From Rhynochetos jubatus (lineage: Eukaryota; Chordata; Aves; Eurypygiformes; Rhynochetidae): DNA of 64,000 nt. The first letter of the stretch is position 1. Every line of letters begins with the position of its first letter. Location: the NCBI GenBank assembly GCA_027574665.1, contig CM050648.1, positions 142,352,175 through 142,416,174 on the forward strand, read 5' to 3'. This document shows positions 1-13,100 of this stretch, piece after piece. The translations under genes were made by a program, and so were the position numbers. The notes under the pieces were generated by a model, which saw only the letters and a list, made by a program, of their open reading frames with translations, made no database searches and was not told the origin of the DNA.

Positions 1-1069
1 GGATTTATCACTTCATGCTTGTTATTGTTATTGCAGGCTTTAAATATAAGCTGGTTCACTTGCCAGTTGACAAAGCTCCCTGCTGTGCATTTTTCGTCAA
101 GATTAGAATGTTGCTGTAAAACTGCAGTGTGTGTCAGGTCAGGGAGGAAAGGCAGGATTATTTTGGAGCGCAGAAGATGTAAAATCCGCTTGGTTTAGTA
201 CTGTCATGTGGCATCCTCAGTGAAGAATACGGGACCCTCAACTTTGCTTTATATTCACATAGATGTTCACTGTTCTAACACAGAAGAGAGAAGAAACATT
301 GTCATGTGCTAGTAATGCAAACCCAGATAATTGTTAATGAAAATAATTAATAAAACCATTAATCATGGTGTATGAGTTAGCATTTCCATTTTGAAACTCT
401 TACTTATTTTTGTTTTAAAGTAACATTTTTAGCTAATTCTGTTTGAATTTGGACCAGAAGACTTACATCAGTAAACCAACCTTACATATTCCTGATTCAG
501 TGATTCAAAAAGGCTTTTGGTAAAACAAATTTTGCTGTGTTCTTACATTTGACAGATGAACTTTAAATCCCCTGTTTCAGGAGTCAGCATAGGTAACATC
601 GGCATAATTAAGCAGATCATGAAGTTTATGTCTTAAAACAATAGTTATCTGCTTTTTAAATTGGGGTGATGCTCTAGGTTGCGTTACAGAAACACTGAGG
701 TGTGAAAAATAAGCTTTATCCTTTGCCTGCTGCCTCCATTGTATCTTTGTAGAAAGTTTTGTGTCATTAGGTGTATGTTTCTGTTGCTGTGAAGCAAACA
801 GGGTTGAATTGGTTCCTTTTTAATTGACAGTGGGCTGTACTACTTGGCAGTCTTTGGTCCAAGCTAGAGCGATGAGAGCGAAGCGGGTTAAATAGGCTTC
901 AGGTTTCTGGAATGTCTTCCTGAATTTGGTCAGGCTTGAGATGGAAAGCCTGTAGTATGTGCTTTTCCTGTGCTGTTTCTTTTCTGTTGTTACATAGCAT
1001 CTCTTCACAGTGAGCTAAAAGTAGACTGAGATGGATAGAGAAACCAGAAATACATAGACAAACATTTTC

Positions 1070-1131
1070 ACACTATTAACTACACTATTAGTGCTCTTCT
1101 ACACTATTAACTACACTATTAGTGCTCTTCT
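1070..1131. repeat. Tandem duplication, 31-bp unit x2
   Basis: Positions 1070-1100 and 1101-1131 are the same 31-base unit (acactattaactacactatt plus agtgctcttct). The identity suggests a recent slippage or duplication event in the intron. Confidence 0.9.
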
Positions 1132-4100
1132 GGTGCCCTAAATAAATAAGGATGTATTTTTATTACTGCTGCCATAGAATCACTTTTCCACCTATATGTA
1201 ATAATGATGTTACTGTAGCCATTTAGTCATAGTGAAATTTTCAGCTGTGATTTGGAAATACTTTTGAAATTACCTTTGAAATTCAGCTTTTCAGTAGAAG
1301 TAGGTGAAGAAACAAAAGCTCGTTGGAGAGGAAGTTTAACAGTGTCTGGAAAATGCCATTGCACCAGTCAGCCCTCTCATCTGCTCGATTGCATCTACAG
1401 TGGCATGGCAGTAATAGCGGTTTAAATTCTTTGGATAACAAATGGCTCAGTTGGATGTTTTAGTCTTTAAAATGCAATTGTTTAAAATGAACTTGCCTAA
1501 TTTACATATTTTGAAGTGCTGCATTGGTGCTTTTGAGGTGCTGCGTATACGGCTAGGTGATAACTGCATGGCATTAGAATGGTCTATCAGATCTGCCTTC
1601 AGCTGAGCCCTGTTTGAATTATGGCTTACTTAAGCGTACCACCACCTGACTGTTAACTTTTAAAGTGCTTCAAGTAAATACTGAAATGACTAAAAGACCA
1701 ACACAAAACCCAGACAAAACACATAGTTGTATTTACCTTCTTTCACATTCTTTGGCATCTTATAAGCATTACCAGAATTTCAGGAACCAGAAATCCTTGC
1801 CTATACGTTCTTTAAGGAAACGCTTTTGTATTGCTTCTATAAAGAACTGGAAGCGATGTAATGTCTATATAAACTGGAAAAACAGCAGGCATCCAAAGAG
1901 CTGCTGTTAGAGTGGCCTTTTTTTGTTGCCCCATCAAATCGAAAGTGTGACAAAACTTGGGACAAAAACCTGTATTTGCTTAGATCTTAAGTGTAATGTA
2001 ACCATACCCACAACTTTAAACGAAAGGGAGAAAAAGCCCAGATCAAATACATTGAGCCCTGTCCCATATTTTGCTAGTTAAAATCATTGAAAAGTTTTTC
2101 TAAAGACAGAAGGATAAAACGTATTAAATTTTCAGTCATTTTTCCTCTGAAATCAGTAGGAAAGAGGGAGAAAAAACCAGAACGGTGAGAGGCATTTGCA
2201 GTTTGGAGCAGACCTTGCCATCAACACAAAGGCGTTATATACGGGATTAGAGTGAAAGGGAGCGTGAATCCTTATTTTTTGGGAATTATGGCTTTCAGGC
2301 TTCACCTGGTACTTAGGTACCAAAGGCATGTCTTTTCTCCTTTGAAAAGTTACCCTGAAATGGCAGAATATTCTAACATAAATAGTATTTATTTTTTTCA
2401 TTCTTTTCAACTCTTCATGAGTCTGCAAAGCCGACAGAGCTTTTCCTTTTTGGCTCTGGAATGGTGGTGTAGGTCAGCGTGGCTCAGCTTTGGCTGTGCT
2501 GTAAACCAGGCGCCACTTCTGCGACACCTCCGTGAGCCCCATACCTCTGCTTGTGCTGCTCTCCAGCCTCACGTGGTGGTAACTTCCTCCTCTCACGTAG
2601 TCACTGTGGCAGTTTGCAGGGAATGCTGAGAGGAGTTAGATACCTGAGTGCTCGTCCTTCTGCAGGTGAAGTTCTGGGTAGTCCACTGGAGTTGTTGTGG
2701 AAATGAAGGGTAGTCTCAGCCGCCGGTTGCGTTGCTCTGGGTGCTGTGTTTAGGAAGGCAGGTGACAGAAATGAAGGTGTTAAGTGGTTGGTTCGAGTCC
2801 TCTTTCATTTTGAACGTTCCAGTTCATAATTCTGAGAACATTTATCATAAAATAAAGCGACAGAGATGTCCTTCAGGAGCAGGGTTGCTAACAGGATGTA
2901 TTTATAGTCGTGTTTTCATATTTTTAAAAGGAGTTTTCCTCTTCTGGTGCTGTGGGGAGATCCCTGTGCTAAGAGGAAAAATTGACTTTGTCCTGGCTCC
3001 ATTACAACTTTAAGCTCCTGATGTGTCTTACTCCTCTATGAAGGATGATAAAAGTGCCACCAGTCAGTTGATTGCATCCATGCCAGCGTCTTGTCAGTTT
3101 GTTGTTTTGGAACTGGAACAGCACACATTTTGTACTATGTGCAAGGTGCTAGTCATGTTTGTGTGGCTGGTTTGACCAGTTCTTCCCAGCATCCTGTTGA
3201 GTTCTACATCCCAGAAGCATCACTTCATCCTCTGGCTGTGCATGTGTCATCCAGGAATCCCAAACCACAAGTGTGGCAGGGGAGCTGCCCAGTTGCCCCC
3301 ACTTCGCTCATGCTCTGTACCGCCCTGACCCACCACGAATTTGTTCTTTTTGTCATCAAAATGCTGCTTGGGTGGATTTTGAGGAAACCCTGTATTTGCC
3401 TTAACAAGACATCATTGTTGAAGCGCACGTGCGGCACGTAGAAACTGCGCAGTAGTTGTGTTAGTGGCTTTCTGGAGAATCTAGGTAAAAAAACCAATAG
3501 CACTGCGTTTTGCCCTTACGTGTGTTTTGGCAACGTGCAGGTAGAGCAGCAGATGGGATGGGGAAAAAGTATCTTCTCTGCACCCAGTTACAATTCAGCT
3601 GGATAGAAACCAGCCTTCTTACAGCGTGGACTGAGTGTTAAATATAACATTGTGTACAAATGATACTGTAGGGTAAGCAAGGAGGTAGATTTTTTGTCTC
3701 TAATGTCTTTATAGGTTGCAATAGTAGGATTACTGTAACATCTCAGAAGAAGCAGTCTCAGGCAGTAGGTTTCCGTTTGTAAGGTGATAGTTTTCTGTGA
3801 GTAGACTCAAGGGGAGCACTTCTGTGTTTTCAGTGATATTTCATAGACGTTTCTGTAGAGGAACTGAATCTCAATTTTTGTTTTTATTATTTTTTAATAG
3901 AGTTCTGTAGCCTCTCCAGTAGCACAATACACTGCAGTATCTTGCTTTTGAGCCCTCTCACAGTGATGAATCGTAGTTAGTACAGACCTTGTGTACAAGG
4001 TCATTCAACAAATACTGTGTGACTCTTGGTACTTTCTGTATTGTTTCCGAAGCTGAGAAACAAAAATCTGCAGAACTTGCCGACATTCATAGGTAGCATC

Positions 4101-4705
4101 TGTGATAGTTCACAAATCACGACTTTGTGAGGCAGATAGTGGAAATAATTAAGTGTGCGAAGTGACACCGGATCGGTTTTTACTTGTTGGTACGAGCTTT
4201 GATTGTCTTGGTAGATTTAAAAATTTCTGAATGGGATGAAGAATGAGAAAAGGGGTTTACTTGCTATGCAGTATAGACTGTCCTCCTTTGGGCAGCAACA
4301 AACAGCTTGTTGGATTTGAAGTTAGCAAGCAGATGCAGCCTTGAGGGTTGTTTTTCCTATTCATTTGCCTGTTACAGGACTGCCTTGTTCGGGTAACACT
4401 GTTTGCTCTGTGTACAAGTAGTATCGTTGCTATTATGAGGATGTTATTGCTAGCGTCCTGCTGTGTTCTCCCTTTTTTCTTAATCTTAGGGATGTTTACA
4501 GACAAGATGTGGTTAAACTGTCCTGGTACACATTGCAACAAGTTTCTTTGCAGTTCCTAAAAATGACTTTGATTAGTCGACTTGTTAGTATTTCTTACGT
4601 AAGTAAATCAGAACAGATGTTGAGACAGTGTTTTTGTGAGGACAGGGTTAGTATTAGTTTGTTTATGGTATGTACAGGCCCACTACAGACGGGGAATGGA
4701 AGATA

Positions 4706-4810
4706 CCATGAGGCTTGGAGCAACCTGGTCTGGTGGAGGGTGTCCCTGCCCATGGCAGGGGGTTGGAGCTAGATGGTCTCCCAACCCAAACCATTCTATG
4801 ATTCTCTGAT
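4706..4810 (+). mobile_element. CR1 LINE 3' tail (about 105 bp)
   Basis: Matches the terminal CR1 segment seen repeatedly in this window: coding end (GAGGCTTGGAGCAACCTGG), then GGGTGTCCCTGCCCATGGCA, then the terminal TTCTATGATTCT motif. Severely 5' truncated, as is usual for CR1 copies. Confidence 0.9.
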
Positions 4811-5272
4811 ACCTGCTCATCAGGTGTGAGTTGAAAGTTCCACTGTTTAATGCATTTTTGAGGAACTCAACTTTTAAAATCAAGAGATTTTTTTTTTTAA
4901 CTTTTGGGAAGTACTGGCTTGATTCCCACTGGGAAGCTTTGTTTTTCTTTCTGTCATAGCTTAGGCTTGCCTAGTCTCTCACAAACAGAAAAAAAGTCAG
5001 TTTGGTTTCTTTCCTGTTACTGTCAACAAGGTTGGGAGGCAGCAAAAGTCTGAAAATTTCCATTTTGCTTCCACTGTTCAAATCTGCTTTGTATGGAGCA
5101 TATTGGACTCCATGCTTGGGACTAGGGCAGGCATTTTAACAGTGACTGTTCCTCCAGGTTGTGCTGCTTAGTCATCTTTCTTCCCCCTTCTGTCAGTGTT
5201 TGTCATATTTGAAAGAGAGGCCTCTGGCCAGCAGAAAGTTGCTTTTCAGTCTGTCATTCCTACTTGGCTAAG

Positions 5273-5348
5273 TTGACTCTTATGTAGTAGTGTATAGGTT
5301 CCCAGCTATATATTGACTCTTACGTAGTAGTGTATAGGTTCCCAGCTA
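5273..5348. repeat. Tandem duplication, about 40-bp unit x2
   Basis: TTGACTCTTATGTAGTAGTG... at 5273 recurs at 5313 with a single T-to-C difference (ATG/ACG), followed by the same GTATAGGTTCCCAGCTA. Period 40. Confidence 0.88.
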
Positions 5349-8300
5349 GTATGTGTCATTTTCTTTCCAGAAGTATTTCCTGAAGTAGTCAGCTGGTACC
5401 CCCGGTTTCCCTAAGCACGTGCCCACTACGAGCTAAAGCAATGGTAGTACTTAGAGGGCTGCTTCTTTTTCATACTTACATCTTTGGTAGGGCAGGACTG
5501 TAAGTTCCTCTTCTAAGATAAATGCTGTGGCACTGTAAGCACATCTTCTGAGGACTACATCCCATGTGTATGGGGAGATACCTCTCTGTCTTCCCATTTC
5601 CTTCCCTCCTTAACACAACAGTACTGTTCAGGACATTTTCTTATGGACTAAACCTCTAACTTTAATTAACAGCAGGAATTCAAAACAGTCTTACTTCTGG
5701 GTGAGGTTAAAAAGAGGAATGAATTTGCAGCTTAGAACACATTCTAAGAGGATATTCAGTTCTTCTGACATGACTGCTGTCAGAGTATCAAAGTATTGCA
5801 GAGCCAAAAAACATGCTCTTTGCCCTGCTGCTTGTATTTATGGAATCCTTAATACATGATACTGAACAGACATTCTCTAAAGCCTCTAGACATAGTGTTT
5901 AAAAGTCATCATAGGGTGGCAATAACATGAACAGTACTTCTGGTGAAGTAGATTTTTCTTAAAAGTGAGATGGAAAGCACAAGGCCCACTTAGTTTAAGA
6001 AAGGTATATATTTTTAAAGGTGCTGAGGCTATCAGTGTGTGTTTCTGATTACCCTTTCAGCAAGGCACTAACATGTATTTTCCCTAGAAGAGAAGCAAAT
6101 TTTAAATAGCTACAATTACAAAACATTTCATGCATTGTGAGTAATTTGAGAGACTTTTTGCTTGGGTCCCACTTTAGTAATTCACAGAATTGATATTTTT
6201 ATATGAAAAATGTTGCTATCCTTTCTGCATTGATACTTCATAAAGTGATCACTGATTTAGCTAAGGGAAATCTTTCTTTTTATGCTCTTCTGTTCCATAC
6301 TTCACTGTTTTGCCAAGACGTTGTCTTGCCTCGAGATGTACATCTATGCAGTTGGTTGCAGGTGCTGTTGCATATGTCCACAACAGAAATCATTGTAGAA
6401 TGGGCAGACAATTTCTTATATATCTAAAAACTCTTCTGTGATGAAAGAAAGTTTCAGTTTATCCTTGAAGCAATTAAATGACTTAGAAAACACTAATATT
6501 TTTGGTATTCCAGTTTTTGCACCTCATCGTCCTGCTGCTTCTCATGGGCCTTCTACCTCTGCCCCTGCCAGTCCCCATCAAGATAGAAAATTAAATATAA
6601 CTGTCCCTTTTTGATTAATCCTTTAAAAGGCAGAGGTTTTGTAAGCGATGATAATGCTGTGCTATTTCCTTCTGTGTAACACCCCTTAGTTTTCGTCAGT
6701 GAGAATTCTATTATAGGTGTCTAAAAGCATTCTCTGTACTGAGCAGGTGATGTCTGTAGGGGTAACCACACATGGACTTGATAAAAATGTTCTAGTTCAG
6801 TCGTTCATGTGTGTACAGATGGAGTTACATATACATACTCTCATATGGGAGGCTCTTGGGAGTTAGGTATGTAGACTCTCCATTCTTTTAACCTGAGTGA
6901 AGGGAAGAGGAACTTCAGTCCTGGAAGGAAATTACCAAGGTAAAACGGAGCATATTGGACTTGATTACTTCGAAGGAATCATGCATTCTTACACTCTGCC
7001 ATGCATTTCCTTTGCTCCAGGCAGGATGCTCCCATGGCTGCTGAACAGAGATATTTTTCTATGCTTTCACTGAACGGTTATGTCAATTCCTTGGCCTCCC
7101 TCAGGAAGGAGGTCTGAGAATGCGCTTCTCCTTTCTTGAAGTTGGGTGATAACTGCTTCTTATGTGAAAGAAAGTGCTCTGTCCTTCTGGAAAAAGCAGC
7201 TTTCCTTGTAGGGGCAGGAGAGCAGTTGCAGAAGGGTGTTTGGGTTTTTCTTGTTTTCTTTTTTGTAGTGCGCTTGCTTCCATCTTGGAAAATATAGAGT
7301 GGCCTCGCACTTTTTCCCTCTCTGCAAGAGACAAGCAGCTTCTGTAGAACAGGCCACTTCTGTACCTTCAGCTAGAGAAAAATGGAGAGAGCAGGAAAAG
7401 ACTTGTAGGAAGAGGGCTGCTTTTGAGGCATGGGGTTGACTTGTTTTCACTCTGGTATGAAACTGGGGATAGGGCTGAAAGCATGACTGCCAAGCTCTGG
7501 AAGCGTACTCATGCGTTCATTGTCTCTGGCCTGCTCCGAGTGATTAAAAAAACTTAATTCTTCAGCATTAATTATTTTTTCTTTCGTGTTGTTTTGTCCA
7601 TGGAAGTGAAAGATAAATTTATGTAGTTGACATTTCTGCGATTGCAAATATATTTTACGATCTCCAATTGTCTCATATGGGTTAGGAATATCTAATTATG
7701 TGACTTTCAAAGTTCTGTGTTAACTTGCATGTTTGTTTTAATGGATGAAAGCAGAGTGTCTCTCACAGTTCTTGTCAGAGAATGGGTTTAGTGTGTTTTA
7801 CTAGTGCACTTACACTCAGTATTTATAAGATGTTATACCTCAGGGATGAAAAAATTGTATATGTCAGATAAATCGAAGTTTGGGAGATAATGTAAGAAAG
7901 AAAAGTTTTGAGCATTTTATATGCTTTATAACATGATACAGAAGCTCTTTGCCAATAGGCTTCATTTTGAAAACTTCTGGTTTATGAATGATTTGCTTGA
8001 TTTCTTCCCCTACTATTCTATTTTCAATTAAATAGATCGTGCTTCCAAAATTGGGGATAAACTAGACTGATTACTTTTTCTTTTTTCTCTGTCCTGGCAA
8101 GTATCAGGTTCTGTTTACTTTTTCCAAGTAAGTTACCTGTTGCCATTCAGCAGCCAGATGTCCCCTAAAATGGTCACTTGTGAAAAATTAGTACTTCAGT
8201 TCTGAATATGTTTGGCAAAGGATAATGATGGTAATCTGCTTTTAAGTCCCTTCAGAGCAGTGATAAATGGCACACACTGTACGGTGCACACAACGTTTCA

Positions 8301-10095
8301 AAACCAACCAAACAAAAAGCCCAACCAGCCAAACGACCCTAAAATTTTAAAATACGCCTTGAAATACTGTTATCAAAGTGTGCAGAGAGAGCTGATGAGT
8401 GGGTAATGAAATTTAAGCTTCAAAGGGGTGGCACGGATCTTTTTATGAATTTATTTATTAATGTAAACCTGTGACAGCACTAAACTTCGGAATCATTTTG
8501 AGCACCCTGGCCTTTGCACTTAGCTGACCGGTGGGAACTAATCCCCCAGTAGCAATGTGGGGGGAAGAGCTTATGCTTTGTTTTCCCAGTTACTGCAAAG
8601 TGTTGTTGTGGCTTCCTTGGGCTTTAAACTAGAAGATTTTGAGAGTAACATACTGACATTGGGATTGATGGATGTTACTGGTATTTATATATTTAAAATT
8701 TGGGAAATATTAACTAATATAGCTAATTAGGCATATAAATACCTGCTGTTCTTGAAATCTTAGAGTTTTAGAGTGGGAGAAGTTAGGTGCTTTGTGTGTC
8801 CAAGTATTACAAGTCGTTAAGGTGATTGGGTAGTAGAGCATACCACGGCAGTATCTCTGCTCTGAAGATGGAGGAACCTTAAAGCTTATCTTACCAAGCT
8901 TGAATTGGTATTCATTCCTTTTTGTATAGTTACTATTGCAGTTTGCGGTTTTACTGTAAGATTATGAGAATGGGTCTGTTCTGTTTAGTTGTTTGACAAA
9001 TTAAGTGTTTTTCTTGCTGCAACCAATTCGGTTTTGCTAACAATACAGATATTTGATAATTATGTTAGCTCAAGAGATTTTTTAATTTTTTAATAGAAGT
9101 ATGCCAAAATTACCGACATGCACAACACTCAAAATGATTTTTTGGTTGGCTTTTTATTTTTTAAGCTCACTACCGGACAAGGTATGTTTCAAGTAGTTTA
9201 AATATAAAGCAGTATTCTGCACTTTGACCCATACAAATAAACTTTTACCTTACCGGAATGCCCGACTGCAGCCACCCGGTGTCTGCTCTTTGAAAAGGGC
9301 CTGTTCACGTGGCTCAAACAGTGAGATCTGAACCAGTCCGGGGAACTGGTAACTTTTCTTTCCTTCTCTTCTAGGAAGTTATCATGGAAAGGTTTCATTT
9401 AAACTGATTAAAGAGTAGATCTTTCTCAGGCAAAGCTTGCGATAACCTCATAGCATTCTAGTCTTCTTCAGCTGCGTATTGATGAAACTTCCCTGACACT
9501 TAAAGCATGAGTTTTAGGAGACTGGATGTCTACTAATTGCTCTTTTAAGTTGGTCAGACTTACAGTTGCAAGTTTCCAGTACTCCCAGGCTGTTGGTACC
9601 ACAGTATTGATAGTGTAGCAAAAACTATTACACACTTGTTTTTCTTTCCGTTTGTCTTCTGTGGGGTTGTTTGTAGCAAGAGAGAGGATTAAAAGGTAGC
9701 GTAAGTAAGGAATAAATGGGTAGGATTAAAAAAAAACAGGATAAATCCAAACAAACCCCTAAGATGTGTTAGATAATAGTAAGTGATATGCAGCCAGTAG
9801 TTATGGTTTGAAATGTACAGCGTATTGATAAGAAGGATGTCTAAATTAGACAGACTATTGTATCCAAAAGCCTTACTTGATACTGACTTGATTCTCTGTG
9901 TGAAAATGTTATCTGTCCTTAGACTGCATCTAGAAGCCCACCCTGCGTTTTGGTTGTGAATGTTTAAAGAGAGGTCTTGAAAGTCGTGTTTTAGAGAATA
10001 TTCTATATTGTGGGATAAATAGTAGTCTTGTTTTGTCAGCTTGGGAAAGAGATCTGATCATCTTGTGCCACTGTGTTTTCTTGGCTTCATATTAG

Positions 10096-10175
10096 TTTTT
10101 GATGATGGTGACGAAAGGACCTTGAGACGAACCTCACTATGCTTGAAGGGAGAAAGGCACTTCGCAGAAAGCGAG
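10096..10175 (+). CDS. ARID4A: ARID4A coding exon a (end of first Tudor domain)
   Basis: 80 nt between ATATTAG and GTAAG. The first two bases finish a valine codon, followed by [15 protein letters not shown] and [10 protein letters not shown], the conserved end of the N-terminal Tudor-type module. Ends in phase 0. Confidence 0.95.
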
Positions 10176-13100
10176 GTAAGACAGCGATGCATGTGCAATG
10201 AAAACTAGGTAGTTAATTTTTAATTTTTTTTTTAAATATAATAAGAAATTGCAAACTAATTTTGTTTCCTCTTCCATGTAGACACTTGATCAGCTGCCAC
10301 TAACCAATCCAGAGCACTTTGGAACTCCAGTTATTGGAAAGAAATCTAATAGAGGAAGAAGATCTTCTCTTCCTGTGTGAGTTGTGATAGTGCTCTTGTT
10401 GCTTTCCTTTCGTGTCCTTGGCTAAAACTGAGGTAGTACCGCTGAAGCTGCGATGGTCGCGATGCTCCATTGTGTGAGCTGCGTACACAGCTTAGAAACT
10501 CTGAGTCAGTTCATACAGGCGTGTTCACAGTATTAGGAAATTGATGGGTTTTTTGCTTGTAGTAGTCTTAAGAATGTTTGTGCTTCTTTCATATAATAGG
10601 AACCCATGTGCCAGGGGGTGTGGGGTTTTTAACCTTCTTTATGCCACACAGATAATTAAAAAAGGTGCTTTTAGGTTGCTGGGGTAGAGACCATTTCTCT
10701 TTGTTTCATGTCTCTGCACAATCAAATTCTGATTCATGCCTCCAATTCCAACACGATACTGTTGTAAAGTACTACTATTTGGAAATAATTTCTACAAAAT
10801 TCCTCTTACTAAGTAAATGCATGTAGTATTTAAGTGTATTTCAAACAATTTCACCTCTTAGAATTCCAGCTTTGTTTTTGAAGCTGTAGAGAACAGGAGG
10901 AAAGATCTGTTTGTATGCCGCATTTGCTTTCAAATACTAACTTCAGACAAAAACTTTAAAATACTGTATGTTTTAATAATTTAGTACTGAAGATGAAAAG
11001 GAAGAAGAAAGTAGTGAAGAAGAGGATGAAGATAAAAGGCGTCTCAATGATGAATTGCTTGGCAAAGTTGTGAGCGTGACTTACAACTCTGAGAAGACAG
11101 ACTGGTATCCAGCCTTGGTAAGTTGCTGAAGACATTGCCATCTCTAGTGTCATGCTACTAGTACCTTTTCAGACCAGAGTGTCATCTGACTTGTTCCATG
11201 GTTCACATAGCGGTTTTCCCCTGTAGGATGGTTTACAAACTTCACAGCTCTTACAGCAAAGTTGCTGATGTAGTCAGGCTACACCTGCTGCCTCCCCTGT
11301 TTGCTAAAAAATACGAATATTCTACAGTGTCTGTGAAGAGTAGGAGAGTTAAGATTAACATTTATGTGTAAGTTAGTTTTATAGCTCTTAAGTCTTTCCA
11401 AACTGCACATAAAATGTTTGGTATGTAACAATATTTGTTTTCTGAAAATAGGATGCATTAGGACTGGTGGTCCCAGACAACTTAAGAATAACTAGATGTG
11501 TGAATTTTAATTGCAGTGGAATCTTTATCTTTTTGTGTTTAATTATTGCCTTTTTCCTTAAACTTCAAGTTTTTATGACATAATAGTTTCTTTCAGGCTG
11601 GCGTTTACCTACATGGCCACTTACTGTACAAGTAGAGGTTGGTTATTATGTTTATCTGACCAGTATAGCATACTGATGTTCATTGCCATTGCTGACAATA
11701 AATATATCTTAAATAAATTCAAGTACAAGGAGAATTATACTGTAAAGGTAGACACGTTGCAGATTGTTTATACACACAGAAAAGTTTAGGGATGCATATT
11801 AAAAGTTGATTTGTTTAGTTAACTTTTTGGTAGTGTCCGATAAGCTGTATTATGCATCTTCTGTCATCCATCAGAAATGTGTTTATTTAAAAAAATATAT
11901 ATATTTGGAGCATTGAACAGGCAGGTTCGGTTCACTAATTTTTGCAGGTTTTATTTACTTAACGACGTATTCTGAAGTCCTTTTTTTTGTGTCTTCAGGA
12001 TTAGCTGCAACGAGCTCAGCTGTTACAATCTTCTCACTTAGTTTAACATTGCCAGGATCAAATAGTATCAAACTACATGTACAGGCCAGTTGTCTTCCCT
12101 TCTTGAAAGATCACTGTGGTGTAATGTAGGGTGAATAGCTGACAGTGACTTACCCAGCTGTATGTATCTCAGTTTGAAATGTGAAATGGGGGGTGGTGTA
12201 CCTGTTCTGATTGTTGTATATCCCTTCACAGATGGCAGATTTCAACTTAACGTGGTTCTAACTAGGGAATTAAGTTACTGAAGGCCAAGTGCCTCTTCTG
12301 TTCTCTGCCACCTGAGAAACAGGAATGCCTTAACTTTTGGGCTAAAACTTCTGACCCATCTGAATGGGGTGTGCACAGCTTTCACTGAGTCCTGGTAGAT
12401 CCAGAAGTTCGTCTGCATTTGACATTTTGTGCCTGTGTGTGCTCCAGAGCAAAATGTCATCTTGTTCTGTTTCTGGTAATACAAATACTCCAAGTGCGTT
12501 TTTATCACCTGTTTAGACTTAGAATTGATACTGCTGTGGAAGGATGTGCTGGATTCTACGCTGGCTTACATTATCTGCACCTCAAAAAAACCAACCAAAA
12601 CCCAAAAAAAACCCCAAAACAACTACTCTACCTCTCAGTTTGAATGCCAAAGATCAGAAACTGGTATAAAATAGGTGGACCTGTGGCTTTGTAAATAGGT
12701 GCTTTAAACAGATTTTGTGTGAAGAAGAGAAAAAACGCAGAATGAATAAACAGGATCCCATGATGTCACCCCAATAGATTAGTTTTGAGTTTACAAATGC
12801 AACTGCAAACTTTCTGGCTTGTACATGAGAAGTTAATGGTTTGAGGGAAACTGCTTCTTGAAATTTGTCATTGTTGGCCTTAGTAACGTAAAATGGAGTA
12901 GGTTTCTTTTTTCAGAGCTGGAAATTATAATAGAAGAAACAGGAAAACAGCAGTTTTCCTGCTGTTCATATTTCTTTCCGGATCAACTTTTTTTTTTTTT
13001 TTTGCTTAAAAAGTGTTTTATTTGAAACTTCAGGTTGTGTCTCCCAGCTGTAATGATGACGTCACGGTGAAAAAGGACCAGTGTTTAGTTCGATCCTTTG

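Larger units (their letters stand above)
1..10095 (+). other. ARID4A: ARID4A intron (5' part of gene), no coding exon recognised
   Basis: AT-rich sequence without any open frame resembling the ARID4A N-terminal Tudor residues that should precede the exon at 10096. I looked for the expected neighbouring codons (a KLTDASWYTV-like end) and did not find them, so earlier exons are inferred to lie left of the window. It holds two short tandem duplications (1070-1131 and 5273-5348) and one CR1 3' tail (4706-4810). Small open frames here look random. Confidence 0.7.

Noticed and set aside
2790..2800. GGTTCGAGTCC resembles a tRNA B-box
   Set aside because: No A-box, acceptor stem or cloverleaf can be formed with the sequence upstream.
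1..10095. Search for the missing ARID4A N-terminal exons
   Set aside because: No stretch encodes the expected first Tudor residues; the exons probably lie left of the window.
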